From Echinococcus granulosus (taxonomy: Eukaryota; Platyhelminthes; Cestoda; Cyclophyllidea; Taeniidae): a DNA stretch of 64,000 bases. Within the stretch, counting starts at the first letter, position 1; every line of letters starts with the position of its first letter. The notes under the pieces were generated by a model that saw only the letters and a program-made list of their open reading frames with translations, searched no databases and had not been told where the DNA came from. Where the stretch lies: positions 1,461,914 to 1,525,913 of the forward strand of contig NW_020170393.1 in NCBI RefSeq assembly GCF_000524195.1. Reading direction: 5' to 3'. A program made the position numbers and the translations under genes. This document shows, piece by piece, positions 14,370-26,847 of the stretch.

Positions 14370-15010
14370 GGAAATTGCGGGTTACTACTTCCGTGTTTCG
14401 TAAGGCACGGTCGGTTGGTAATCCACCCAATTCACCACCCGTGAGCATCTTGAACTGGAAAAAGCCGCTGTATGCAAGGCGACATCGGTCAAGACTTGAA
14501 TGCCAGACTTCTAGGTGTTCATCCCCAATAAGAGCTTTCAGCAGTTCAGTCGTTCCACATGTCCCTTACCTTGCAGATGTCCAAATGTCGTGCATGGCAA
14601 GGAAACCCAGAGGGTCTTGCATAGTTTAAGAAAGGGTCGACCTTCGAAATTAGTACCTTGGTCGCTATGCGCCGTTCCCAGCACTCTATGTTGACAAGTC
14701 CAACAATTGAAGAAAACCGAAGCAACCGTTTTTGTGTCTTGAATCGTCGCGGGTTCTGCCTAGGCCAGCACCGTGAAGTAGTCCACCACAACCAGAGTGC
14801 ATAGGTTACATCTCTTCGTGGTGGCACTAGATCCATGACACCAGTTTCTACCCTTTCTCCCAGGAACTTTATGGTCACGGTTTGGAGTGGTGCGATCTCT
14901 GTCGGTTGAGGCCTTTTGCAGCCGCCACGGCAACAAAGAGGAAACTGGAATAGCAGTCAGCCTTGACCATTCACGACATTTCCGGCCCCATTTGACACGT
15001 CATGGAACAT
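14370..15010 (-). mobile_element. Ty3/Gypsy retrotransposon integrase relic
   Basis: On the - strand, from about 15000 downward, a broken integrase catalytic core is readable. The motifs in order are MDLV at about 14836-14825 (first catalytic Asp, 14833-14831), VVVDYFTVLA at 14792-14763, HSDQGTNFE at 14669-14643 (second Asp, 14663-14661) and GHVERLN at 14564-14544 (Glu, 14555-14553). The second Asp and the Glu are separated by exactly 35 residues, as in the D,D35E integrase family. Then a segment with W..SLDRCRLAYSG matches the place of the usual AYR(S)S region. The copy is dead: in-frame stops at 14762-14760 and right after GHVERLNC, and frameshifts before VVVDYF and after GHVERLN. Reverse transcriptase, protease and LTRs are not visible nearby, so only the integrase part survives. 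Confidence 0.85.
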
Positions 15011-15284
15011 TAATTGGAATAAAGAACTCATTTGAAGGATTTTCTACACCCTCACTGTTAAATCTATTTTGAGTAAATCCTCCCCCTTTAATGTTGTAGG
15101 TAAATTTGAAAACCACTTTATTTTTGTATAGGTGTGATTTGGGCATTGAAAGAACTTTCAGAACTGGGATTAAAAAAAATGTTGAAAAGCCTACATTTTT
15201 AACACCTACTGCTGAATTCACAACTCACAGTTTCAAGGTGGTATTGCCATAACACTTTTCATACCTGTTTAACGCTTTGTTTTG
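15011..15284. other. No supported gene
   Basis: AT-rich sequence between the integrase relic and the first E repeat. I see nothing in it. Confidence 0.5.
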
Positions 15285-16060
15285 GTTTTAAGGGGACTGA
15301 ATGCTTTACCATTATACCTCCGCCGGGCGGCCTGACCTCTGGATCACGTCAGTAACTCAGAGCCTTTCTCTACATATTCTGCTCAAATATTTTGCCTTCT
15401 TTCGTCTTCAGAGAAGTCTCGAGGCATTGCATTGGTGGAAGTAGAAACGAACCCTATCCCAAAGGGCAAGGACTCTAACTCCAAACCTTAATGTGACTGA
15501 AGATGGGCATCCATTGCGGACGGGCGAATCGGTGACGACTCCCAACAGAGGAGCAGAAAAAGCCGTCTACGTTCGGTAACTACTCCAGTCTTGTGCTCTT
15601 GAGAAATGCTACTAGCAATCGAAGCGGCACTGGCCGTGGACTCCTTGGAATAGTTCGTTACGGAGCTGTCTACGGTACCTACTTTAAGATGTAAACTTTG
15701 TAGACGCGAGGTACCCCCTCTACCTCTCCACTAACTGGATATAACCCAGATACGTAGATATATCTGGGCAGCTTTGAAGTAGCAAGGAGAAATATACGTG
15801 AACTCCTACCTCCACGAAACTATTTTAAGCCTCATCTTTTATTAAATGACTCTACTTTTAGGCCTGTATTCCTACTACCAGAAATAGACGTGCATTTTGG
15901 TCAGCACATTTCCCTCCAAAATTGACAGAAGGGATCTGTGATGTTACAGGTAGACATCTTTTATTTGGCAGTTCTCACGGCACTGACAACGTTGTGATGG
16001 TTGACATGTGAGGTTGACAAGGAAGAGCGCCGAAGACGGCGCTTAAATGGAGAGAGAGAG
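15285..16060 (+). repeat. E-type long unit, copy 1
   Basis: Starts with an E repeat (CCGCCGGGCGGCCTGACC at 15320-15337) and runs to about 16060. It matches 17175-18050 in order: the E head, then a shared exact 19-base block at 15655-15673 (partner 17568-17586), then CTGACAACGTTGTGATGGT near 15987 (partner near 17974). The two copies are about 1.9 kb apart in the same orientation. A G+C hairpin at 16026-16043 sits at its right end. There is no open frame of note. Confidence 0.7.
16026..16043. repeat. Perfect GC hairpin (7-base stem, 4-base loop)
   Basis: AGCGCCG, loop AAGA, then CGGCGCT. A strong little stem in AT-rich DNA, at the right end of the first E-type long unit. It could be a structured RNA end or chance. 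The equivalent site in the second unit (about 18016) keeps ATCGCCGGGGA but not the stem. Confidence 0.6.
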
Positions 16061-16094
16061 GCTACATAATACATTTTTCGTTTAACCCTTCTCT

Positions 16095-16290
16095 TTGGTT
16101 ACACGGCCATTTTAGGCCTGAAAATTACGCCTTCGCCGGGCGTGATGGCCTCCGACACAAGCCAGTAGTCCTGCAGCGACTCTGTATTTCGGGATGACAT
16201 ATTCTGCCCTGGTATTGTGACCTCTCTCAACCTCAGGAAAGACGTAGGGCACTACCTTGCAAAAGCCCCTTATAGACGATTATCTTGAAT
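16095..16290 (+). repeat. E repeat
   Basis: TTCGCCGGGCGTGATGGCC followed by GACATATTCTGCCCTGG and CTCAGGAAAGACGTAGGGC, the same order of blocks as at 15320-15440 and 24430-24550. Non-coding as far as can be seen. Confidence 0.6.
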
Positions 16291-17174
16291 CACATCATTA
16301 GTTAGTACCGGTGGTTCAGAACAGCCTTGGGGGTAAATAGCAATTCTATCTGTTCATTGCAAAATATGTCAAACTAGCCTCCCAAACATGATCCAGTGAT
16401 TAATTAAAAGTTGTGCACCACTTTATTAAAATCCACCCTTATCCAGTAAGTCTTATTTAAAAGAAGTACAGGAATTCCATGTGGAACAAGAACCGAAAAA
16501 AGCAGCTAAATAAATGGTGATGTCGCTTTGATCCATCAAATCAAATGTGCCAGCGAAGAGCCGATGGAAAATATGAGAGGTGGTTGGGTGAATTAACCCT
16601 CCAGAAAGACTGGTTTCGAATCTATTCTCGACACTTTTTAATTTAGATAATCTGCCCGAAATGGAGGAAAAACGGAATAAGGAATACCTAGAGTAATGTC
16701 TACAGTCAGAAAATGCTTAAACAGCTCTCTCAATGTAGGCTTGCATGGAACGAGAGCTTTTTTATGTCCAATTTTTGCCTTTCAAAATGGACTGTAAATA
16801 TAGAATGGCAATAGGTGATTGTACAAGGGTAATAACTGCTAGAAATAACCACCCACCAAACTTTCCAAGCTCTTTTGCAACTATGTGAATGGCACAAAAA
16901 GACAATTCCACAAAGCCTTGGCAGGCAGTAAAAAAAGAGTGGGAGGGGGAGGTGGCATTTGCAGAAAATAAGGCAGGCTACAACTTTTTTTTTTTAAGTC
17001 AACATTTGAAGCAAATTGTGACTTTGAGATAATAAACCCATGTCACATTTTGGTAGACCCCAGGAAATTGGGCCATTTTGGTACTTTGGGTGACCTTATG
17101 TACTGGGAACTGCTACCACCAGAGGTGGTTTGGAAAGTGGTAGAACTAGGCTTTAGCAGCCTACTAGTTCAATA
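16291..17174. other. No supported gene
   Basis: AT-rich spacer between E repeats. No gene or structured repeat recognised; a poly(T) run is near 16987. Confidence 0.5.
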
Positions 17175-18050
17175 GGAAGTAATAAATAATTTTATTTGTC
17201 TAACCTGGGTACTCCAGCCCCCGCGGATTGTACTTGACGCTGCGGCATGACTTTTGGGCCATGCTTGCATTCCTCCAGCCCTTCTGTGCGTCGGTAACTT
17301 ACTTTCTTTTACCCTACTTGGGTTTACTACGAATTCAGTGAAGACGTGGGATGCTTCATTGGTGGAAACGCCAGTTGAACCCAATCTTAAAGTATATCTG
17401 TCCTGATTTCCGCTGTCAAATACTAAACTCTGTTGCCCTGGAAGAAGTACACCTCTCTCGGATGGTCACAAATGACTTATATCTCTCACCATCACTGCAA
17501 CCATGTGTTTTTTAAAGAGGATTATTAATAAATGAAGCGTCTTCAGACATAAACAGTTTGATAAAGCTCGTTACGGAGCTGTCTACTGTACCTCTGCGAC
17601 AAAAAAATTACGTGGGCAGGTGCTGCCTCCTTTAAGTTTCCACTAGCTGAACAGATTCAAGATAGATGGCTCAGACACGATGAAGTGAGAATCTAGTGAC
17701 AGGAAGGAACAGATGCAAAAAAAGGGTCATCGTGAAACTACTTCACATTTTGCATTTTCCAACCGGTTCTTCTGTTGAACCGATTTTCTTAAGGCCAGCG
17801 ATCAGCACACGAGATGCTCTCGTTGTATAGTATCAACCGATCTTAATCAGTATGTGTAGTCCGCAGTATTGTAGAGTTGCTGAGATCCATAAGTGACCTT
17901 GGAAGCTGTTGACGCTTCACACGCAAGGAAATTTAATGACTGGTGTTCCTTCCCTCGAGTGCTTTTGGAGCATTGACTACGTTGTAATGACTGACGCAGG
18001 AGAATGATTAAAAGGATCGCCGGGGATAAAGGTTAAAAGATGGGAGTGGG
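17175..18050 (+). repeat. E-type long unit, copy 2
   Basis: Starts with an E repeat (GCGGCATGACTTTTGGGCC near 17243, CCCTTCTGTGCGTCGGTAAC near 17279). It continues with the exact 19-base block at 17568-17586 shared with 15655-15673, and ATTGACTACGTTGTAATGACTG near 17972. Same orientation and order as 15285-16060. Confidence 0.7.
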
Positions 18051-19079
18051 TTTGTGCTGATTTGATAGCCTGACTGTGTACTTAACAACCTTAGGCTTGT
18101 GGTCAGCAGGGATGGCTTTTGTGTCACTTTCAGTACGTACGTAGTATGCGTTCTGCTATTCAATGAAGACACTACGAGTTTGTGTGGTCTCTAGGCTACT
18201 TAATTTACCTGCTCTCAAAAAATGGGTAAGATACAAGTTGTTTAAGCCCTAAAATAGCACAATATAAAACCAAAGTAATTATTTTTAATACACAACTTTT
18301 AAGGCTAGAAGAAAAGTTAAATCAAACCAAAATGTAAACTGCCTAGTAAATAATCCTTTCCTAAAGCATTGGAAAAATTAATAGGTGGCTCTTTAATTTT
18401 AGTTCAGATTATTATATTATGCTTCAATATTTTTCCTTAAATTTATTTGACCACAAAGGGCGATGCATTTTAACAATGGGTTACAAATATAGATGTGTTG
18501 CTTCAAATTAACGAGTCAGCTTTTCAAGGCCGTCCGCTATTTAAAAGACGATTGCAACTGGCTTAATGGTGCCAATTTAGTGCTCAGTGCCTGGAGGTTA
18601 CTTCAACGGTATAAATAGTAGTGGCGAAAGTAATATACACACGACAAATTGTTTTGAGACCTTAACATTTTGTCAACCCAAAGTGCGGTAAAGCTGGCCA
18701 AAAAATATTCCATTTTTGGCCTTGGAAATCTTGTTGTATGGTAGATTATAATTATTCGAGTCCAAGACCTACTGGAATAAAATCAGTAAGCACTTGCATC
18801 TATCGCGAGTTGAAAGAACTTGTGCAGTCAGTGGTAAAACAAATCTGGTTTAGGGTTAAAGGAAAAGTACAAAAAGTTCCATGTTCTGTATTTATGGGAA
18901 CCAACTGCTAAGGCCAGTTGAAGGTGGACTTATGGTCGTACAAAGTCATGTTTTAGCTACTTGCAAATCTTTGATATAAGGAGTTGTTTTTGCCAACTAC
19001 TCAACACATGGAAGGGTACTACCCTGCTTTACAATTACTCCTTCGGTTTGTATAGATAGTAAAAGCTTATATTTCTTAT
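18051..19079. other. No supported gene
   Basis: AT-rich DNA upstream of repeat R1. It may hold a further, unalignable part of R1. No gene recognised. Confidence 0.4.
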
Positions 19080-22000
19080 CGTCAGCGAGAGATAGCGAGC
19101 AAATACTACTGCCTCTCTGGACGCCATTGTAAAGGCATATTTTTAATTACTGATTAACCGGAAAACAATTATTTTTTTTTTGGAAAAACAGACCATTTGT
19201 TACAATTTTTCAGTGGTTTTCTGGTAAAGAAGTTATTGACCCACCAAATATGCCTATCTTATTAGTAAATAGCTTTATCTGATTGTTACTAAGTTACATT
19301 AGGTGTTTAAAAAAGGACCATGATTTTATGTAACAACACTAACAGCTTGGCTAATAGAAACATTGCTGTTATTACAAAGCTGAAAGTTTTGTCATTTACG
19401 GAACCATTTGTGATGCCCGTGTTTCTCCTAAAACCCCAACAAAGTACAGCAATATAGAAAAGTAGCTTAACATTTGGGTATAAAAAGGTTAATGGGCTAC
19501 GGTCACGAACGCAAGACCATTTTGAAAGGTTGGAAGCACGAGTTGCAGGGGATGACGAGTTTCACGTGTTTAAAGGCATACTTAAACGAGCACAGATGTG
19601 TGGGGAGGTGGATTAGCATTCCTTTCTGCCTCCACCTTGATGTAAGTTTTAATAGTAGCTACACTTTTTCATTTTAAAATATTAATCGAAACCTTTAGCA
19701 AGGAATTCTGATGCACAAACTTAACCGGTCAAACCCGTTGATGGAAGATATTTGTAATCAAAACCAAGCACCTACATCGAGTGTCTGCTTATTTTGTTCA
19801 AAGTGAAATTAAAACAGAATCCTGTGTTACCAGCAATAGAGGTCTAGCCTTAAGGGTGAATGAGGAGACGTCGAGGAAAAAGACCTGTGGAACGGCCATT
19901 CATTCGTAGGTCGGGTGGGAACTTCTTCCCAGCAACCTGAAAAGCATATGTGTAAGATAAATTGCCACCTCCTTTCCGCACCCAACTAAGGTAGCTGAAG
20001 TATCAGTTTATTCCGATCATTAAATGGCTCATTGTTTACTTCAAACAAAAGATTGATTTAAAGTACTCGAACCAGTGGATGGAACATAATGCGTCTTTCC
20101 CAGGCAATATCTTTCATCTACCTCGAGGTTTGAGAAGGATCCATGCTCCAGTGAAAGTGAGATATTTTATTCGTTCCGTTAGAGATATTAGTGTAGCTCT
20201 CCATCATTTTCAAACTTAAGAAGCATCGCCCAAAAATTTGCTTTACCGTAATTTGCGCATTTTTTGAAATCCTCCTCTTGTCATAATTGAGAGGCCGTAT
20301 TGCAAATTCCCTTATTAAGATTCTTGTAAATTCTACTTACTCAAGGGATTCAATGAATGCAACAAAAGTACGAAACTGTCATGCATCAGCTTGAAAGAGG
20401 GCGGAAAGTAGAGTGCGTGCCCCTTCGGGAAACCAAGGCTCGTGTGTCTCATGTCTGTCAAAGATTGTGCGCATTTCCCTCCACTTCCTGCTATCACTCG
20501 GCGCCAGGCCAAGCTGAACGCAATCTTTAAGGAAATTTAAAAAAATACCCTCCACCTTAATTAATATATGTTACATGAAAAACGAATCGCTTTAATGCAT
20601 TAATTATTATGTGGTAAGGTTTTGGACAAATTGGGTTTGATTTCGTGTAAAGATGTCCTCAAAAAAGCTCTTCTTTTTCTTGGAGTGAATGCAGTATTTT
20701 ATATTTGTGTTACTAACACTAAATGAAAGGAAAGTTTGACATCCAGTTCCTAATATTTAATGTCTTAGAATGAGGTGTTAAAAACTGCTGTCTGCTGATA
20801 TTATGCTGTATTTGGATAATAATTTGGAGTGTTTCCAATCCACTACTTTATGTGCCAGCTAAAAGTGAATAGACAACGCTAGAATAGGCATGACTTTAAA
20901 ACCGCTGCAATAATTACGAAAAAAAGTGTATTTTCCTGTCTTAGAAGCTTAAAATAAAGTTTACCTGATCTCTAAGATTTATAATAGGTACGGATTCCTT
21001 AGACTAGTTTAAGTTGAAGTGAACCCAGCGGATTTTAAGGCATGATTTATTTCCAAAGCACAAATTGAGTGGGAGGTCGTAGACATGGCCGAGTGAGTGT
21101 GCCGGAAAGTCAAAGACATAAACCGCTGAGGGTGATGGGTCTGACTGTAGTTAATTGCACCACTGCAGGGATGAGCTAGCGGACTCTCAACAGAACCCTC
21201 CAGGGTAAAACAGTAACACGTAGTTTCTTAGTTACCTACGAGCTACCGACGACAGACAAGTGGGATTCCCAATCAGGCAGTCATTTAGCCAGTATTTCCG
21301 TCCATCCTTGTGGCATTTGGCCTTAAACATCTTTAAAATTGTCTGGTTCTGGAGGTCATTTTAAAGTAATTACTTCGGAGTTGGTTGAAATTGTCTTTTT
21401 AGATCAATTTTCTTTACTTAAGGCACGCGACCAGTTTGTGTTAATTTACAGTTTATAAAAAAGTAATGAATACCGTTGCCTTCCCTCTCATTCTTCACTT
21501 TTCCCACATTTCTATTGTTGCAAGGTGCCAATCTTCCGCAGGTCAACTTCCATATATAAAGTTGCAAGCAAATTGAATTGACTTTTACAATTTATTATGT
21601 CTATCATGAATTGCCATACACGGTATTTATAAATAATATCATATCTGTTTTTCAGGCATTGAAGTAGGAGTAGATGGCAACACTTAGTGAGTTTTGAAAA
21701 ATCCGTAATATCAAAATATTTTTTTTAGTATAATGTGAGATAAACAAGTGATTTTGCTCGACTTTACCTTCGTGTAGATATTTCCAACACTCTACAAACA
21801 ACATTAATTAAGAGGCCTCCTTACTTCTGTTGCAGAGTGAGCAAAGCATCAGATTCTGATGAAATATTGCCCAATTCTTTCGGGTAGCGCCTTCTGTAAC
21901 AATGCATTCACAAACAAAAAACTGGAAAATTAAGGAAAATAAGGAAAGACCTTTTGTGAAATTTACGAGCGGGATTGAAGCCGCTTCACAGTTGATAATT

Positions 22001-23250
22001 CTTAGTCCCTGTGACCATCTAGGTTTAATGGACATTTGAGAGTAAGGAAAGAGGACTGTGTCGGATTCAACAGAGCAGCAATTTGGAGTCACCTATGAGG
22101 AACCAGATCACCTGACCATTCTCATGCACCATCTGCTGGGCTTAAGCGAAATTTTATGCTATGATGTAATCTTTTTTTCAGTCTTTAAGGAAAACTGCAT
22201 GGAACAAATAGTCACAGGTCATAAACTTTGGTCGTTCAACGTGGGAATTGCGAGTTCAGTACCAGTGGCAGTTTATGAACTGCAGTGAAGATTCCCTTGA
22301 TTAAGTTAGAGAGATGCAGGAATGACAATGTTTATTCTTAACGCAAGAAGTGAATTTATTTTGTTACAAGTCAAGTGATGGAGTGATAAAATTAAAATAG
22401 TTTCGGGTGATCCAGGAAATTGTAAATATTTGATATATTTGGGAAGTGAGGTGTGAAAAATCGACTGCCAGTCACCGAACACGTCTCCTACGATGTTATC
22501 AATGTCTAAACTATCATTTATCGTTGGTTTTGCTTAACAAAGCACAATTTATTTAAAAGATCGAATGCGAAATAGCCTATTTTAAATGTGGGAAGTATTT
22601 ATCACTTTAGACAGAAATTTTTCTTTTATATGCTACTTAAAAAAGTGACCTTGGCAACATTGGACTTAGTAAAAAGTGGTGCGCGTGACCTCCCACTTAT
22701 AGCTACTACGCCTATCTGTGGTCAGTTCAGTCCAATCCACTCCAGTCCAAACATGGATTCTTGTGAGACAGGGACCTCCTAGCATCGTCTCTTATTTGCA
22801 GATGATTTTTGACACAGTACAATGCAGTAGGCCTCGTTGATTTCTGATAGATTCAGACTCAGTCAAACACGTTCACGTAAAATTGGGCATTTTTCAGCCT
22901 TGATATTGAGACAGCACAAAGGTGCGCCTGAACGTCAGTGACAGTGTCCATTGTGGAGGCTGGTAGCACTTCTGCATCACGAAGATCATCTTCATAAAGA
23001 ACCATCTAGTCAGTGGAATGTTAAGTCGGGTACGTCCGCAGATCTGTGGTTTGACCTGCTGGTGAGCCTATTTCTCGAGAACGAGATACACTATGGTGAG
23101 ATTAGTTACTTCACGTTGGGTATCATGACAAGCAGGCAAGCAGGCAGGTAGGCAAGCGAGGAAGAGGGGAGACAAGCAGACAGGTAGACAAGCAGCAGGT
23201 AAATGTGTAGGTGAGTAACACGTAAATCTATAAACAGGTGGAGGAATTCC
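19080..23250 (+). repeat. R1: copy of the long dispersed unit
   Basis: Collinear with several other parts of the window. 19080-19700 matches R2 (26330-25740, reversed) and R5 (57150-57300); for example 19590-19603 and 19616-19631 recur exactly at 57219-57232 and 57244-57259. 19770-19860 carries the NRGL block shared with R2, R4, R5 and R6. 20090-20210 matches R4 (49490-49610) and R6 (62930-62815, reversed). 20350-23200 matches R3 (35920-38200) and R6 (61960-59540, reversed); for example CTGAACGTCAGTGAC near 22928 recurs near 37976. All frames in it are short or broken. It ends at a GCAGG-rich tract also found at the same place in R6. Confidence 0.8.
23129..23200 (+). repeat. Degenerate CAGG/AAGC microsatellite
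   Basis: Imperfect repeats of AGGCAAGC, CAGG and ACAAGCAG lie directly after TTGGGTATCATGACA. The same boundary sequence precedes the degenerate counterpart in R6 (59645-59560, - strand) and a weaker one in R3 (about 38160-38200), so the tract belongs to the ancestral repeat unit. Confidence 0.75.
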
Positions 23251-24399
23251 AAGCTTTGCCTGTTTTTGCGCTTATCTATTGCCAAGATGAATAAGATAGT
23301 CTGACACACACAAGTAGTCAGAGAAGATAAGGGGACAAGTAGGTACTGAAAACAGGATTATCTCCAATGACTGGCACGCACTGTGCTTTATTTAAGGAAA
23401 TATTAACTAGTGGAAAGTAGAAAGTGGTTAAAACCTCTATCTTATTAACTAGAGTTATTGCATTTACAATCACTGGAACGGCAGGATAATTTACTTTGAC
23501 AGTGTACTATGTTATTCTTGACCTAGAATTTGGGGTAGGCTTATGATGTTCATGTTCAGAATGTCCAAATAATACAATAATTTTTTTAAAAAAAGCTGAC
23601 ACACAACTTACCGAATGTCTGATAACACCTTTCAAAGCAACTCCACGCACTGTGCGGATTGCATTCATAGGTGCCAAACAAAGGTGAGCTCCTGTTATTG
23701 CGGACAAGTATGCCAATGAACCAGAGAGAAGTAGCATCGCATAGGGGTCAAATTAGAGTAGCCGGTTGGTACTATTCATGGGTAAAAGTTGTCTGCCTGA
23801 AGTGCATAAATTTTTCCTCCCATTATATTCACAGCCTGGCAACTATTTTCAAAGTCGAGAGGAACATAGACTGTCAATTTTTAACCCTTGACCTTTGATA
23901 TACACTTGTGAGAATATATGAGTTGTGTTGCCTATTTTCTGCAATGGTTCCTTCCCGAAATGTTTTTAATTGACTGCTTTTCCAGAAAGTACACAAGAAT
24001 TTTTTCCATGCGTAAAAACTTTGGTTCTCATATCAGTCAGGGCGGTTGTAATTTTATAATGACTGCGATTGGAGACTGGTGTTTCTATTTATTTCACCGT
24101 TTTCATGACGGAGCTCAACCAGATGTTGGGTTAAATAATTAAATCATTTTTTCTTATTTATGTAAATTTTTATTTGCAAAAAATAACTAGGATCAGTATC
24201 TTATTCCTCAGATGGGGGAAGCAGATAGCATATTCTCACACGTAAACTACCGTGCACAGGAGATACTGAGTCTGCTGCCTTTTCCATCCACTGGAGTAAC
24301 CAAAACAAATGAGATTTACTAAGCAATTAATGGTTTTTTATTAATTCAGGTGTAACCTACCTTAATATTCCGACTGTTCGTCTCACAATTCTTTCTGTT
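23251..24399. other. No supported gene
   Basis: AT-rich stretch after R1. Frames at 23671-23898 and 23918-24142 (+) are short, without splice context or family resemblance. Confidence 0.4.
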
Positions 24400-24620
24400 T
24401 TCTTGGGCACTGCCGGTGCAGTCTTTGTACTTCCACTGGTCGGCATGACTTCTGGGCGATGTCAGCAGTCTTCCACCACCTCTGTACTTTCTCAATGCAT
24501 ATTCTGCCCAGGCGCTGCGTCCACTTTTGACGTCAGGATAGACTAGGAATGCTACACTCGCGTCAGCAAGTGAGCCTTCCCCAGATTCTTATCAGAGAGT
24601 ATCAGTTAATGCGCCTTAAC
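24400..24620 (+). repeat. E repeat
   Basis: GGTCGGCATGACTTCTGGGC near 24439, CACCTCTGTACTTTC near 24476, GCATATTCTGCCCAGG near 24497, and a GACGTCAGGATAGACT block near 24530. This is one of the best preserved E copies. Confidence 0.65.
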
Positions 24621-24839
24621 CACATTCCAAAATGTTAAGAGTCTAATAGGCTCAATGTAACTTGCAAGGATGGAACCTAATTATTAAGGTGCTCGCAGCT
24701 GACAGTACTTTGCCTTTATTACTGTGGCCTTATTTATGTTATACTACCTTGGAATATGATCTACTATCACTAGGGAAAAGGGTCCTTTTGGCAATATCAC
24801 TTGACCTACATGGTTAGATAGTTTGTTCCGCAGGGATTA

Positions 24840-24930
24840 ATATCTCAGAAACGCATGTTCTGCCCTAAAATTATGTTTTCTTCCGACTTCAGGAAAGACT
24901 TGAGGCGCTACAAGGCTCTGCAAGAATAGC
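24840..24930 (+). repeat. E repeat, partial
   Basis: GCATGTTCTGCCCTAAAATT followed by TTCCGACTTCAGGAAAGACTTGAGGCGC. Only the right half of the E family is present, about 400 bases after the previous copy. Confidence 0.6.
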
Positions 24931-26442
24931 ATTTCTGGGACTAAAAGATACCCATGCAACCTGTTTTACTCTAAATGGCAAACCACAAAACTAGAAGAAC
25001 AGAACATGTCAAAGACGTAGTTAACTGAACTTTGACAATTTGGGAATCTTCATGGAAAAGAGTATGATATTTTATACTCTTTTGCAACGCTACTTGTAAC
25101 TTCCCCTTGGTTATTTCAAAGAGTCTCGTGTAAGTGGCTTCAGACAGTGGCTTATTGTGTACAGCAAAAGCGTTCGTACAGCTCTTCAAACCAGACGTGA
25201 AGCCTTGGTTGAACCATCTTTTACTAGTTAAGAATCAGGACAATACAACTTCAAAAATCCCTTATCAAAAGCAATTAGAAACAAGAAATTTGTAGCAAAT
25301 AATGCGTCATTTAACGAGTGAGATGAGTTGCTAATTCACTTTTTGCTACCTAGCCGGAAAAATTAATGGCAATCCATCCTAAATGGATTTTGGGCGGAAG
25401 AATCACAAATGATTCTTGAATTGCCGAGAACAAATTTTCTAAATGGCCCAAGAAAGAAAGCTTATTCCATTATGCCTTTTATCTCGATGTTTCTCCACCT
25501 ATCAAAAGCTAGGTGAATGTCGGTTCTTTCTTTTTAAAGCCCGGCCTCTATTGCTGGTAATAGACGCATAATGACCTTTGAACCCGACGAACCGACACTC
25601 AGTGTAGTTGCATTGACCGAATTACAAGTCACTCTCATTGGCAAGCTTGGTTATTTTGTCCATTTTATAAAATCTCTTACCCAAAATTTTAGTTGATATT
25701 TTGGAATAAAATTGATAAGCTGTTAAAAGGTCAGCATAAAAAATGCAGGTGGGAAGAAATGCAAGTCTACCTCCCACACACATCTGCGTCTGTTTATGTG
25801 CGTGGTTAGCCGAGAGGACTTGTTGACCTCTAAAAATAGTGCTCCCATCCGTGTTTGTAACCTCCCAGCCCCTTTGTGCCCCAATGCCAAGCCATTCTCC
25901 CACACTGGCATGCTTTGTTGGGGCTTTAGGAGAGACTCAAGCACCGCAAGTGTCTCCGTAAGGGACAACACTCCAAATTTCATTTCAAAAATTTCTAGAA
26001 GCAAATTAGTTTGCAAACTCAACAAATATTTCGAATTCATAATTTTAAAAATAGCGTTTTTATTATTCATGACGATAATGATATTCCACAAAACCGAGCC
26101 CATATTTTAGTATTTGAGATACTACATTTAAAACCAAACAAGGCCATTTCCCAAAAAGATGGACGCATTTGGTGAAACAGTTATTTTCTTGTCAAAAACA
26201 AATAAAAATTTTCACAAATTTACTGCTTCTACTTTAAAGGCGATTTCTAGGTGATTTTTTAGCAACTTAGAGGCCCGCCTTTATGGTGGTGTCCCGTGAG
26301 ACAGTGGCGATTACTCACTCTCACTTGCTGACAAGAAGGAGGACAAGTTTATAGGGTTTGTACGTTATTACTAAGTTCAAAAGACATTTTCTTAACTCGC
26401 TAACACTTTTGCATGTCCTCCAGATGTGGATGCAGCCTTCGG

Positions 26443-26847
26443 CTACGGTATTGTTGAGGTGCCTATTTTTGGATTGAAGACTTCAAGAAGGCTTATACTG
26501 TGAAGGTGGAGATTACATACTACTAAACGTGGAATGTCTTGAAGGACTTTGGTCATCACACTTACCGTCTCAATCAGGTGACGATAAATTTGTTGACTGA
26601 AAGATTGCAATTTTGACAAGACCGTTATGAAGACATAACTGCCGGATGAGGTCGCATAAAACTCTCCGTTGAAATGCCCACACAGAGCCGTAGAGACCCG
26701 TCGTCCCATCAAATCAAATTGATTTAACCGTTCAAGTTCCACTTGGCTTGATGGAATTGTAGTGTTGAGGGAAATCAATGAACGTATGAAAAGATTCCTC
26801 TGGCAATTGGCAGATGTTGAAGAGGATGGCTTCTCCAGGCCATCCAC
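26443..26847 (-). pseudogene. Open frame with exon-like end inside R2, unknown
   Basis: A 134-codon frame on the - strand. The part up to 26566 reads LSKLQSFSQQIYRHLIET and stops at a consensus splice donor GTAAGT (26565-26560). The matching segment in R5 (about 56535-56588, + strand) reads LSNLQSFGRQIHHHVIET and ends at an identical GTAAGT at 56589-56594. Upstream, however, the two copies share a different frame: EAILFNICQ here and EADLFNICQ in R5, broken by stops. This looks like a decayed exon carried by the repeat unit. No domain is recognised. Confidence 0.35.

Noticed and set aside
13797..15010. A single retrotransposon with gag at 13.8-14.06 kb and integrase at 14.37-15.0 kb
   Set aside because: The gag-like segment is on the + strand and the integrase on the - strand, so they cannot be one uninterrupted element; no LTRs were seen.
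16590..16640. GGTTTCGAATC, like the T-arm of a tRNA
   Set aside because: No acceptor stem, D-arm or anticodon arm could be drawn around it.
21419..21429. TAAGGCACGCG, the first 11 bases of animal miR-124
   Set aside because: No complementary arm within the flanks to form a precursor hairpin, the following bases do not match, and the equivalent site in R3 lacks it. Most likely chance.
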